Assembly: GCA_964603985.1 (NCBI GenBank)
Contig: CAZRXG010000012.1
Coordinates: 49,124 to 113,123, forward strand
Origin: CAZRXG01 sp964603985
GTDB lineage: Bacteria > Chloroflexota > Anaerolineae > Aggregatilineales > UBA3940
Direction: 5' to 3'
Length of the DNA stretch: 64,000 nucleotides
This document shows, one piece after another, positions 33,171 through 41,927 of this stretch. How positions within the stretch are numbered: the stretch's first letter is position 1; the number at the start of each line of letters is the position of its first letter. The notes under the pieces were generated by a model. That model saw only the letters and a list, made by a program, of their open reading frames with translations, searched no databases and was not told where the DNA came from. The position numbers were made by a program, and so were the translations under genes.

Positions 33171-33407
33171 CTAGACGTCGGCAGGTGGGGGGACAGGTAG
33201 ATCTTCGACGGTGGTGTCTTTGTACTTCTCCCCAACCTCGACTAACATGACGGGAATGTCATCGATGATCGGATATTTATACCCGGAGTCGGCGCAGACC
33301 AACCAGCATCCATGTACGAGTTCAAGGCGACCTGGATCGTCCCCCTTGTCGGTATAATGTACCGCAACCGGACAGCGCAGGATCTCTAACAGATCTTCGT
33401 TTACCAT
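33171..33407 (-). CDS. Trm112-family protein, zinc site incomplete
   Basis: A 78-residue protein of the Trm112/YcaR family: VNEDLLEILRCPVAVHYTD, GCWLVCADSGYKYPIIDDIPVMLVEVGEKY. Family members bind zinc through a CPxC pair and activate methyltransferases or act in cell-envelope/tRNA functions. The first pair here reads CPVAV, missing one cysteine. ATG 33407 is chosen over the longer start at 33428. Confidence 0.75.
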   Translation of the reverse strand: MVNEDLLEILRCPVAVHYTDKGDDPGRLELVHGCWLVCADSGYKYPIIDDIPVMLVEVGEKYKDTTVEDLPVPPPADV

Positions 33408-33473
33408 GAATAGGCTCCTGGTGTTCATTGTCTGTAAACTCTTTAGACCGCCGAAGGTGGGATGTGGTAGAAA

Positions 33474-33551
33474 CCACCGCCTTCAGGCGTGTAATCTTTC
33501 AGGCGGTGGCTTGTTCACCGCAATCCCAAGCTACCGGCTGATGGCCGGTAG
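33474..33551 (+). mobile_element. Probable relic of an IS200/IS605-type right end (TnpB-RNA-like hairpins)
   Basis: CCACCGCCT (33474-33482) pairs with AGGCGGTGG (33501-33509), with the nested short hairpin CGCC-TTCA-GGCG, and then CTACCGGC (33531-33538) TGATG GCCGGTAG (33544-33551) followed by GAGTTGAC. This layout, CCGCCTTCAGGCGG-type hairpin followed by AATCCC...hairpin...GGAGTTGAC, is like the 3' ends of IS200/IS605 tnpB elements where the omega RNA ends. No tnpB or tnpA coding sequence is present nearby, so only an end remains, if the identification is right. Confidence 0.4.
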
Positions 33552-33663
33552 GAGTTGACTTTCCCGTCGCGGAGCGCGGTTCACAGTATAGTTGCTGCGT
33601 ATGGCTCCGTCAACCCCCCAAGCGACAAATATGCGGATTTGATTCAAAATAGCAACCCACTGC

Positions 33664-35658
33664 TCACGAAGGTGGAATTTGAACAATCGCGACACTCCTC
33701 GGCCCAAGATGCAGGGACTCTTTTGTCTCTGCGCCCGTGAGCAGGTTTACGCCCCTGGCAGGCAACCCGACCTGCGCAGGTTCCTCAGAATAGTTCAGCA
33801 CGAACAGCCAGGTGTGCCTTCCATCACTGCGACGCGTCATTTCTACACCACGCGGCAGCTCGTTGGCGGATCGCAGGCCCGCGTCCGCGAGCACGCGCTC
33901 CAGCAGCCAGGATAACCCATCCTGCCTCAGCGAGGTGCCCAGATAATAGGCGATCCCCTGACCGAAACGATGCCGCGTGACCGCCGGACCGCCCGCGAAG
34001 TAGTCTTCGCGGTAGCGAGCCAGCACCTCGGCCCCCTCAAGGCGGATGACATCGCTCCACAGGTCGCAAGAAAACCGCGTCCCATCTTCCAACTCGATCA
34101 GGTTTGTTTCTGTTTCTCCGTAGGGGGCGAGCTCCTCGACCCACAGTCCCAGCAGCGCACGGAATGGTGCCGGGTAGCCACCCAGTCGAACGTGCTCATT
34201 ACCGTCCACAATACCACTGAAGAACGTCATCAAGAGGATACCGCCATCGGCCACATACTGCTCGATATTGCGTGAAGCACGGTCGCTTACCATGTAAAGA
34301 TGGGGAGCGATCACCAGACGATAGCGCGAGAGGTCACCTTCGGGGTGCGCAAAATCAACCGTAACATTGCGGCGAAACAGTTCAGCGTACAAAGCCGTGA
34401 TGCGTGGCAGCAGCGTAAGGTCGTTGGCAGGCTTATCTCCCCCTTCCAGCGCCCACCAGTTTTCCCAGTCGAACAGAATGGCCGCATCGGATTGCACGCG
34501 GCTGGAAAGCAGCACGTCGAGTCCGCGCAGCTCCGCGCCCAGCGTCTTCACTTCACGCCACACCCGCGAATCGGTGCCGACGTGTGGCACCATCGCGCTG
34601 TGAAATTTCTCCGAGCCTGCGCTCGACGCGCGCCACTGGAAGAACATGATGCCATTCGCGCCGCGCGCCAACGCCTGATAACTCCCCAACCGCATTACAC
34701 CCGGGCGTTTGGTTACGTTGCGCTGACGCCAGTTGACCTGCGTCGGAGCCTGCTCCATCAGGAGCCAGGGCTGCCCATTCTTCAATGAGCGCATCAAATC
34801 ACCCATCATCCCTGCGCGGAGCATCCACCCTGGATCGGCAGGGTCGGGATAGCTGTCATTCGATACGATGTCTTCCTGCGCTGCCCAGGCCCAATAGTCG
34901 AGCGACTTGAACAGACCTATGAAATTCGTCGTGACCGGAACATCGGGCGTGATTTCGCGCAGGATTCTCCTCTGGTCATCGAAACATTCCATCCAGGAGT
35001 CGGACCAGAACCGCTGCCAGTCCAAACGCTGTGTGGGATTAACCTGAGCAGGCGCGCGGCCAGGTGCCCGGATCTCTTCCCAATCGCCGTAAAGCTGGCC
35101 CCAGAACGCTGCGCCCCAGGCTTCATTGAGCGCCTCCAGTGTGCCGTAGCGCTGCTGCAACCACCGACGAAAGGCGGAGATAGAGGCGTCGCAAAAACAC
35201 TCCGAGACGTGACACGCATATTCGTTGTCCACATGCCACAGGGCCAGCCCCGGATGGCCGCACACGTGCTGTGCCAGCTTCGTGACAAGTCGGGTGGCGT
35301 GATCCCGATATGCCCGGCTGTGCGGGCAATAATGACGCCGCGAACCATGCCACAGCGTGACACCATCTGCCGTGACAGGCAGGATTTCGGGATACAGCCG
35401 GACCAGCCACGGCGGCGGCGAGGCCGTTGCGGTGGCAAGGTTCACCTGGACACCGTGCTCGTACAGCAGGTCCATCGCCCGGTCGAGCCAGGCAAAATCG
35501 TACTGACCAACCGCAGGCTCGATCTTTGCCCAGGCGAAAACGCCCAACGAAACCAGGTTAACACCCGCTTCCTGCATGAGGCGCGCATCTTCCGGCCAGA
35601 TGTCCTGGCTCCATTGTTCGGGGTTGTAATCACAACCATAGATCATGTGTGGAAACAT
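33664..35658 (-). CDS. Beta-galactosidase, glycoside hydrolase family 42
   Basis: A 664-residue cytoplasmic GH42 enzyme. N-terminal barrel: IYGCDYNPEQWSQDIWPEDARLMQEAGVN, zinc-site cysteines HYCPHS and the CHVSECFCDAS cluster, acid/base Glu in WHVDNEYA, nucleophile Glu in WLLMEQAPTQVNW; then the trimerisation and beta-galactosidase C-terminal domains (residues about 400-664). GH42 enzymes cleave galacto-oligosaccharides, including galactan fragments. Together with a secreted-or-imported GH53 galactanase and a transporter it forms a galactan utilisation locus. Leftmost gene of the leftward unit. Confidence 0.93.
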   Translation of the reverse strand: MFPHMIYGCDYNPEQWSQDIWPEDARLMQEAGVNLVSLGVFAWAKIEPAVGQYDFAWLDRAMDLLYEHGVQVNLATATASPPPWLVRLYPEILPVTADGVTLWHGSRRHYCPHSRAYRDHATRLVTKLAQHVCGHPGLALWHVDNEYACHVSECFCDASISAFRRWLQQRYGTLEALNEAWGAAFWGQLYGDWEEIRAPGRAPAQVNPTQRLDWQRFWSDSWMECFDDQRRILREITPDVPVTTNFIGLFKSLDYWAWAAQEDIVSNDSYPDPADPGWMLRAGMMGDLMRSLKNGQPWLLMEQAPTQVNWRQRNVTKRPGVMRLGSYQALARGANGIMFFQWRASSAGSEKFHSAMVPHVGTDSRVWREVKTLGAELRGLDVLLSSRVQSDAAILFDWENWWALEGGDKPANDLTLLPRITALYAELFRRNVTVDFAHPEGDLSRYRLVIAPHLYMVSDRASRNIEQYVADGGILLMTFFSGIVDGNEHVRLGGYPAPFRALLGLWVEELAPYGETETNLIELEDGTRFSCDLWSDVIRLEGAEVLARYREDYFAGGPAVTRHRFGQGIAYYLGTSLRQDGLSWLLERVLADAGLRSANELPRGVEMTRRSDGRHTWLFVLNYSEEPAQVGLPARGVNLLTGAETKESLHLGPRSVAIVQIPPS

Positions 35659-35926
35659 GTATTCACTCCGGTATGTTTATGGCTTCAACAATGGGCACAA
35701 TCCTCGTGAGGATGCCGCCGACCTGAGCCGAGTGCAAGTCACGAGCGTGAAGAGGAGCAACGTTTATGGAATAAGCTCACCCTGTGCAGTGTATGAGTGT
35801 TCGGTTACGCTGAAACCGGTCGGACCGAGCTACCATCCGGGGTTGTGACGGTCCAATGCAGGGCCCAATGCAGAGCGCAGCCACGCAGCGTGTAGGCGGG
35901 CACCTCTGCCCTATTCTTGAAGAGAA

Positions 35927-36136
35927 TCAGAAATCCGTGATTCGTTTCATGCGGTCTCGATATTTGTCACGGAACTGGGCATTGAGGCGCAGCACCTCCT
36001 GCTCGTTGCCGGTAAAGGAGCAGCGCAGGCAGTAATACTCATCCTTCTCCCGGTCGTAGAGCATGTCCATGTCAATCTCGCGCATCAAGCAGCGCGGGCA
36101 GCGGTAATTCAGCTTGCCTTTTCGACCTTGAGCCAT
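35927..36136 (-). CDS. 69-residue zinc-ribbon protein
   Basis: A small basic protein with two CxxC pairs: YRCPRCLMREIDMDM and YYCLRCSFTGNEQEVLRL, a zinc ribbon, followed by a charged helix (FRDKYRDRMKRI). ATG 36136 is chosen; the gene overlaps the 3' end of the upstream 610-residue gene by 28 bases, so the two are coupled. Function unknown. Confidence 0.6.
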   Translation of the reverse strand: MAQGRKGKLNYRCPRCLMREIDMDMLYDREKDEYYCLRCSFTGNEQEVLRLNAQFRDKYRDRMKRITDF

Positions 36137-37941
36137 GTGCGTAATTCTCCCTTGCCTTTGAGCACCTTTTTGATGCCCAGGGTATACATCGGTGAAAAGG
36201 CGAAACCCTCGCGGAAGTATCCATCGGCGTCGCCAATGTCTGTGTGCATGGTCAGGCGGGTATCCACCTGCGGCACGACCGCCTCGGCCACAGTGACACC
36301 GGTCACCTGCGCCTCGCGGCACCTGTATGCGTACTCGACGCTCTCAGCCCCAGACGACCCTTTTACGGTGAGCTTGACCCCGGTCAGGTCTTTGGGATAC
36401 TCCGTCGTGCCGTAGCAGGCAGTGATGTACTCGTCGATGGTGATGTCTGCCTGCGGGTCGGTCGTATCGACGATCCTCCTGATGATCTCAATCTCGCCGG
36501 TGCCCTCGGCGAGCCGAAAAATGGACTGCACACCGATCACGAGGTCATCAAACTCAATATCCACCCGGTCAAGCGTCAGGATGCGGGTGTCACCTTCTTC
36601 CGAGAAGGAGGCCAGGGCGCGGCAGGTGCACAGGTCTACCTGCTCATCTCTATAACTGAGCTTGCAGCTCTTGACCGCCCCCTCGCCCACGTAATGGGTG
36701 AAGCAGCCGGCCCGGTACAGCGACTGCACCAGGAAGGGATACGAGGCATCTTGCAGGTGCGCGGTTCCTACCCCACAGGGGCGAACCAGCCTGGCCGCAT
36801 AAGGCCGCAGGTCGATCATGGCGCCGCCCTGGTTCATGTCCAGGCACAACCGCATCCAGGGGTCGACGTACCAGAACTGCTGCCGCCGCGAGCCGTACAG
36901 GATGTCTTTCCAGAGCGTGCACTCCGGGCGTGTGTAGGGCCGATCCTGGCGATAGAGATCAGCAAACTCACTCAGCGTGACATCCCGGGCCAGCCCCTCC
37001 TTCTTGAGCTTCCCATAATAGGCCATGCCATCCTGGTAACTCTTGAGCAGAAAGTCATAATCCGCCTCCCAACGACCGCCTTTGCTCATCCAGCCCGGCC
37101 CCACGAACATCATATTGTAGGAAAAGCCCCGGTTGTATTTCGCCATAGCCCGGTACTGGTCAACGATGTTGTTGAAGTACGGGATCTCCCGGTTTTCGTA
37201 GACCATGCCGCGCAGGATGTTCTGCGGGTGGGTGCCATAATAGGAGCCTGGCCCATCAAAGACGGCCATCAGATCTCTGGAAAGATGGGGAATAGCCACA
37301 ATGCCGATATCGTCTTCCTCATCCAGAGCCGGGCAGTGGATATTGCGTTTCGACGGTATCCACGGATTCCAGGGGCCGCCGTCGAAGAGGGTATACCACG
37401 AATTGTTGGCATTCCAGTAGGCCTTGGGGCCTTCCTCCCAGCAGGTCGCCACGGCGACCCTGATCTTGGGGTATTTTTCTTTGATGTAGTTCACCAGCTC
37501 GGCGTCCAGATAATAGGAGCCGGTCGAGGTGGGATAGAAGCCAAACGCCTCGTGAAACCTGCCCAACACCTCATCGACGATCTTTCGCTTGTCCTCCATC
37601 GAAAAGAGCCAGATCGCCACCTCCCTGGACTTGAACCGGTCGCGAAACTCCTGGCACTGGAGGCCAAGAAAGGTCGAGCCGATTTCGTCGCCGTATTTCT
37701 CGTGGTGCTCTTTCGCAATGGCGACCGCCTCCGGGTTGAACAGGCTGGAGTAGGTCATCTGAATGGTGGTGCGCAAGCCGTTGTCGTGCGCGATCCGCTG
37801 CTGGGTGCGGAAGATGTCGAGCGACTCCTGTAGGACACTGCTGCGGGTCAGATCCTCATTCTTTCCCTGTTCTGTTTCTCGCTGGATATACTCCGGTATC
37901 ATTTCGGGCCGGTGGACTATCGTCACATAGAATTCGCTCAT
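36109..37941 (-). CDS. Unrecognised 610-residue protein of the galactan locus
   Basis: A soluble protein without signal peptide. The N-terminal ~330 residues have the look of a deacetylase/GH57-type barrel (IVHRPEMIPEYIQRETE, RIAHDNGLRTTIQMTYSSLFNPEAV, EAFGFYPTSTGSYYLDAELVNYIKEKY, GSYYGTHPQNILRGM), the rest is beta-rich (EITIDEYITACYGTTEYPKDL). Start is ATG 37941 with GGAG seven bases upstream. It is in a leftward unit with a sugar transporter and GH42, so a carbohydrate-active role is likely, but I do not recognise a family with certainty. Confidence 0.6.
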   Translation of the reverse strand: MSEFYVTIVHRPEMIPEYIQRETEQGKNEDLTRSSVLQESLDIFRTQQRIAHDNGLRTTIQMTYSSLFNPEAVAIAKEHHEKYGDEIGSTFLGLQCQEFRDRFKSREVAIWLFSMEDKRKIVDEVLGRFHEAFGFYPTSTGSYYLDAELVNYIKEKYPKIRVAVATCWEEGPKAYWNANNSWYTLFDGGPWNPWIPSKRNIHCPALDEEDDIGIVAIPHLSRDLMAVFDGPGSYYGTHPQNILRGMVYENREIPYFNNIVDQYRAMAKYNRGFSYNMMFVGPGWMSKGGRWEADYDFLLKSYQDGMAYYGKLKKEGLARDVTLSEFADLYRQDRPYTRPECTLWKDILYGSRRQQFWYVDPWMRLCLDMNQGGAMIDLRPYAARLVRPCGVGTAHLQDASYPFLVQSLYRAGCFTHYVGEGAVKSCKLSYRDEQVDLCTCRALASFSEEGDTRILTLDRVDIEFDDLVIGVQSIFRLAEGTGEIEIIRRIVDTTDPQADITIDEYITACYGTTEYPKDLTGVKLTVKGSSGAESVEYAYRCREAQVTGVTVAEAVVPQVDTRLTMHTDIGDADGYFREGFAFSPMYTLGIKKVLKGKGELRTWLKVEKAS

Positions 37942-38002
37942 GCTCGCTCTCCGGCGCACTTGGGTCGGATCTGTTTGAGAGACAAAATGGCGGGGGCCAA
38001 AC

Positions 38003-38374
38003 TCAAGGCCCGGTTCCACTCGAGGCTCTGGCCGCCGGAAGAGCCGCCAGAAAACCATCGTATGTCAGGGGATGCAGTAAGCAGTGATCGGCGCCCAGTT
38101 CGCGCGCCCGCGCCTCATCGGTGATGGAGACACACACCAGAACAGGGATATCACAATTCGCAAGATCTGCGATCAGCGTCTGTGCCGTCTCCAGCCCCTC
38201 AATCGAAGGAAACAGGATCGCCACCGGTCGCAAGCTGCACGCCTCCTCAGCCGATGGGACGGATTGCATCAGGGTGATGTCATGACCGCTCCGTTCTGCA
38301 TACCGCCCGATCAGATATGCCAGAGGCGCATCATCGCCGATCACCAGAATCCTGGATTGCGCCGCTGGCTTCAC
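38003..38374 (-). CDS. Degenerate receiver-like protein
   Basis: A 123-residue protein with receiver fold signals (RILVIGDDAPLAYLIGRYAERSGHDITLMQS) but the phosphoacceptor position reads ILFPSIEG and the conserved Lys position HPLTYDGF, so it should not be phosphorylated normally. It lies 12 bases after the MalG-type permease stop and 61 bases before the 610-residue gene, i.e. inside a sugar-transport operon, an odd place for a receiver. Confidence 0.65.
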   Translation of the reverse strand: MKPAAQSRILVIGDDAPLAYLIGRYAERSGHDITLMQSVPSAEEACSLRPVAILFPSIEGLETAQTLIADLANCDIPVLVCVSITDEARARELGADHCLLHPLTYDGFLAALPAARASSGTGP

Positions 38375-38386
38375 AACCCTATCCCC

Positions 38387-39274
38387 CTAACCCTCGATGC
38401 TCCCCAGACTCAAGCCTTCCTGCCAGTAGCGTTGCAGGAACAGGAACGCGATCATCACAGGCACAATTGCCACCACCGAGCCCACGATGACCAGGATGTA
38501 CAGCACCTGCGCGACCCCCGGCTGAGAAGCCAGCGAGTTCCAGTAAGCCAGGCCCACCGTGAGCACATACAGGTCCGACCTGCCCAACAGGAGCAACGGC
38601 AGGAAGTAATTGTTCCACGCGCCGACAAAGGCAAACAGCAGCACGGTCACGTAGCCGGGTGCAATCAGGCGGAACACAATTGTGGCAAAAATGCGGAACT
38701 CGCCCGCCCCATCCACACGGGCCGCGTCGATCAGCTCCGGGGGCACTGCCTGCTCGGCATAAATGCGCATCAAGTACACCCCAAAGGGATTGACCAGCGC
38801 CGGCAAAATCACCGCCAGCAGCGTGTTCGATAAGCCGCTCTTGGCCATCATCAAGAAAAGCGGGACAGCAAAAACTGTGGCCGGAACAAAGACGGAGGCC
38901 AGCACAATACCAAACAACAGATTACGCCCTGGGAACCGATACTGGGCAAAGGCGTAGCCTGCCAGCGCAGAGATCAGTGACGACCCCACCGCTGCGGCGG
39001 TGGCATAGATCGCCGTGTTACGCATCCACAGCGCGAAATGCCCGTTGTCGTAGGCGAAAAGGTCTTTCAGGTTCTTGAAGAGATTAAACTCTTCGCCGAA
39101 CCAGAACCCAAACGTAGAGAAAAGGCCCGCGTTCGTTTTGGTGCTGGACACAAGCAGCCAGATCAGCGGCATCAAGAAGTAACCGAGGAACACGAGCATG
39201 ACAACGTATGTCGTCGTCCTGTTCACGCGTCGGCGCAGCCTGTAGTAACCCAGATCGTGTGGTTGAGATGTCAT
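38387..39274 (-). CDS. Carbohydrate ABC transporter permease (MalG-type), galactan locus
   Basis: A 295-residue membrane protein with six helices and coupling loop EQAVPPELIDAARVDGAGEFRIFATIVFRLIAPG. ATG 39274 (or GTG 39277, also possible) follows the stop of the MalF-type gene directly, with GGAGG at a suitable distance. It pairs with the upstream permease and the binding lipoprotein. Confidence 0.9.
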   Translation of the reverse strand: MTSQPHDLGYYRLRRRVNRTTTYVVMLVFLGYFLMPLIWLLVSSTKTNAGLFSTFGFWFGEEFNLFKNLKDLFAYDNGHFALWMRNTAIYATAAAVGSSLISALAGYAFAQYRFPGRNLLFGIVLASVFVPATVFAVPLFLMMAKSGLSNTLLAVILPALVNPFGVYLMRIYAEQAVPPELIDAARVDGAGEFRIFATIVFRLIAPGYVTVLLFAFVGAWNNYFLPLLLLGRSDLYVLTVGLAYWNSLASQPGVAQVLYILVIVGSVVAIVPVMIAFLFLQRYWQEGLSLGSIEG

Positions 39275-39277
39275 CAC

Positions 39278-40219
39278 TTACCGCCTCCTGCGAGTCACGA
39301 GCAAGACCAGCGAGGCAAGGATCGCCGATACGACCGCCAGCGTGAAGGCCATCGCCGCCGCATATTCGAACCGCGCGCTGCGAAACGCGAGATTATACAG
39401 ATAGACATTCGGCGTGAAGTGCAGATTCACGACCGATGGCGCGACGACGGTCAGGACGTTCGGCTCGTTGAAGAGCTGAAGTGTGCCGATGACCGAGAAT
39501 ATCATGGTCAGCGTAATCGCCGGCCAGACCATTGGAATGCGGATATACCAGGCGATCTGCCAGTCGCTGGCGCCATCCACGCGGGCCGCATCGTAGATCT
39601 CGGCTGGAATGGCCTTCAGCGCAGCGTAGATGATCAGCATGTTGTAGCCGGTGTATTGCCAGGTGGAGATATTGGCGATGGCAGGGATGATTCTTTTCGC
39701 GGCGAGAATCAGCGGCGGCCGCATATTCAGAGCGGTAGCGATCTGGGCAATAGGCCCGAAACCCTGTCCATAGATATATCCCCAGACCAACGCTCCTACG
39801 ACGCTGGGAACGGCAAACGGCAGGAAGTAACCCAGGCGGAAGATAGTTGGACGCCGGATGATCTTGCCGTCCAGTATCAGCGCAAAAACCAGGGCAAGTC
39901 CGAGCATCACCGGTATCTGTATGCCGCCAAAGATCAGTACGTTGCGGATTCCTTCCCAGAAGAAGGTATCTTGCAAAACCTTGGCATAGTTAGCCAGCCC
40001 AACGAAAGTTATCCCGCCGATGATCTGTTCCCGATACAGGCTCGTTTCAAAAGAGTAAATGAGGGGGTACACCATGAAAGCGATGTACCCTACGAGGAAC
40101 GGCAGCAGGAACAGGAATGGCGTCATGCTCCGCTTGAAACGCCGCCAGGAAGACTGCGCCGGGGAGTGCCGCACTTCGCCGTTCGAGGATCGCGACGTAG
40201 AGGTTTTAACAAGGGACAT
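39278..40219 (-). CDS. Carbohydrate ABC transporter permease (MalF-type), galactan locus
   Basis: A 313-residue membrane protein with six helices (first PFLFLLPFLVGYIAFMVYPLIYS) and coupling loop ALKAIPAEIYDAARVDGASDWQIAWYIRIPMVWPAI. ATG 40219 is chosen: GGAG is seven bases upstream, and the longer in-frame start would enter the intercistronic hairpin. It follows the binding-protein gene after 165 bases that hold a long stem-loop. Confidence 0.9.
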   Translation of the reverse strand: MSLVKTSTSRSSNGEVRHSPAQSSWRRFKRSMTPFLFLLPFLVGYIAFMVYPLIYSFETSLYREQIIGGITFVGLANYAKVLQDTFFWEGIRNVLIFGGIQIPVMLGLALVFALILDGKIIRRPTIFRLGYFLPFAVPSVVGALVWGYIYGQGFGPIAQIATALNMRPPLILAAKRIIPAIANISTWQYTGYNMLIIYAALKAIPAEIYDAARVDGASDWQIAWYIRIPMVWPAITLTMIFSVIGTLQLFNEPNVLTVVAPSVVNLHFTPNVYLYNLAFRSARFEYAAAMAFTLAVVSAILASLVLLVTRRRR

Positions 40220-40251
40220 GTTGCTGCTCCTACGACATGCTTCTTGGTAGG

Positions 40252-40287
40252 AATACCGGGGCAACATCCGAACGTTGCCCCGGTATT
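40252..40287 (-). promoter_or_regulatory. Intercistronic stem-loop between binding protein and permease genes (galactan locus)
   Basis: AATACCGGGGCAAC (40252-40265) and GTTGCCCCGGTATT (40274-40287) are perfect 14-bp arms with an 8-base loop. It lies in the same relative place as the hairpin of the other sugar operon (28413-28451) and likewise lacks a T-run. Confidence 0.55.
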
Positions 40288-40384
40288 CAGTACCGGCTCA
40301 ACTTGCGTTACGGGGACGGTATCCTGACTCACCCTACCATGTCAAGGATCGCATGTCCGTTCCAAACAGCCGGTAATGGCCCTG

Positions 40385-41707
40385 TTACGGCGTCGTGACC
40401 GTGAAGCCTTGATCCTCGGCATACGCCACACACTGGTCCTGCAGGCTCTGCATTGCCTCCTCGAAGGTTATCGAACCGGCCCGAACCTCGGTCAGAAGGT
40501 CAGCATAGGTCGTATACACAAAGCTCGTGAACGGGCTCCAGCCAAAGTTGGGATCGATCTGCTGCGCAGCCTCCGCCATGACCTGGTGGATCGCCTGCCC
40601 GCTCCAGTAATCATACGTGGCATCCAACCACTCCGAATTTGCCAGCGTCGCCTGAGTCACGGGGAACAGCGCAGCCTTTTCGGGATTGGTCAGATCCAAC
40701 GTGATCTTCGAGTCGGTGTTCAACCACTTGGCGAACTCGGCAGCCTCTTCCGGATGTGCGGTGGCCTTCATCACGGCGATGGTCGAGCCGCCGTAGTTGC
40801 CGTTCACCTCGCCGCCTTCCGTCCACTGCGGCATCAGGTAGACCTTCCACTGGCCTGCATAGTCCGGCCCATAGGTTGAGATGTAGGTCCCCCACGCGCC
40901 CGCCTGCCAGCAGGCGATGGAGCCGTTGCCGAGCGCCGTGTTCCAGTCATCGGTGTAGGTGTCGATCGGGCTTAACACGCCCTCATCCATCATGTCATCC
41001 CACAGCTTGACGACACGCATGACCTCAGGTGAGGTGAAGTCGATGGTGATATTCTGGCCGTCTACAACGAATGGCCGTGCGCCCGACTGCCACAGCATGC
41101 CGAAGAACCAGCCCTGATCGGCGGTGAAGTTCGACAGGTAGACGTTCTCATCGGCCTCATGAAGATCGGCTGCCGCCTGGGCGAACTCATCCCAGGTCGT
41201 CGGCACGTCGATGCTATGCTCGTCAAGCACCGCGTTGTTGCAGAACATGACCATGGGGCCGGCGTCCTGCGGATAAGCGTAGACACCATCCCCCTGCGAA
41301 ACCTGCGCCCACGTCCAGGGGACGAACTGGTCCTCGACGTCGTTAGCCCCGTAGTCTGCCAGGTCGAGCAGCACGTCCTGCACGATGTAGCCGGGCAGGT
41401 GCTGGTATTCGATCTGGACGATGTCGGGAATATCAGCGTTGGCCTCGAGGGCCGTATTGAGCACGGTATACTGAGCGTTGCCCGCACCGGCGTTCCGTTG
41501 GTTGACGTGAATGTCAGGATGCGACTGGTTCCATTCCTCAACCTGCTCCTCGATGCCTGGCACCCACGACCAGAAGTTGAGCTCAACCACTTCGGCAGCC
41601 TCAGCCTCCTCAGCGGCGGGGGCTTCAGTCGGCGTGGCAGCCGGGGCACATGCTGCCAGCAACAGTAAGGCGGCAATCAGTGCAAGGAAGGAAATCTTTC
41701 TCTTCAT
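40385..41707 (-). CDS. Sugar ABC transporter substrate-binding lipoprotein, galactan locus
   Basis: A 440-residue solute-binding protein. Signal peptide with lipobox LLAAC, a Thr/Pro/Glu-rich linker, then the family-1 binding fold (LNFWSWVPGIEEQVEEWNQSHPDIHV, IVQIEYQHLPGYIVQDVLLDLADYG, PQDAGPMVMFCNNAVLDEHSI, IACWQAGAWGTYISTYGPDY). Judged by neighbours it binds galacto-oligosaccharides made from galactan. ATG 41707 is chosen since it begins a proper signal peptide. Confidence 0.9.
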   Translation of the reverse strand: MKRKISFLALIAALLLLAACAPAATPTEAPAAEEAEAAEVVELNFWSWVPGIEEQVEEWNQSHPDIHVNQRNAGAGNAQYTVLNTALEANADIPDIVQIEYQHLPGYIVQDVLLDLADYGANDVEDQFVPWTWAQVSQGDGVYAYPQDAGPMVMFCNNAVLDEHSIDVPTTWDEFAQAAADLHEADENVYLSNFTADQGWFFGMLWQSGARPFVVDGQNITIDFTSPEVMRVVKLWDDMMDEGVLSPIDTYTDDWNTALGNGSIACWQAGAWGTYISTYGPDYAGQWKVYLMPQWTEGGEVNGNYGGSTIAVMKATAHPEEAAEFAKWLNTDSKITLDLTNPEKAALFPVTQATLANSEWLDATYDYWSGQAIHQVMAEAAQQIDPNFGWSPFTSFVYTTYADLLTEVRAGSITFEEAMQSLQDQCVAYAEDQGFTVTTP

Positions 41708-41927
41708 TTTCTTCTCCTTCTGTTTCTCAAAAAAGACATAGCGAGCCATTTACATTGTAGAACAGCGCCTCTGGCGAGTCTTGTCAGAGAGCGGGGTGTT
41801 TTTGACGGTTTCCGGGATTTCACTGCCCGGTGCAGAATACCGGAAAATGACAAAAAGGCCCCGCTTTTGGGCAGGACAAGAGCCGCTACAAGGCCTAGAA
41901 TGGAGAATAAAGGCAAGGAATGACATC
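41708..41927. promoter_or_regulatory. Divergent promoter region of the galactan locus
   Basis: The 220-base gap between the transporter operon and the GH53 gene contains TTTCCGG and CCGGAAA as inverted arms about 25-30 bases apart, a possible binding site for the hybrid regulator. No clear LacI-type palindrome is present. No canonical -35/-10 pair stands out. Confidence 0.3.
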
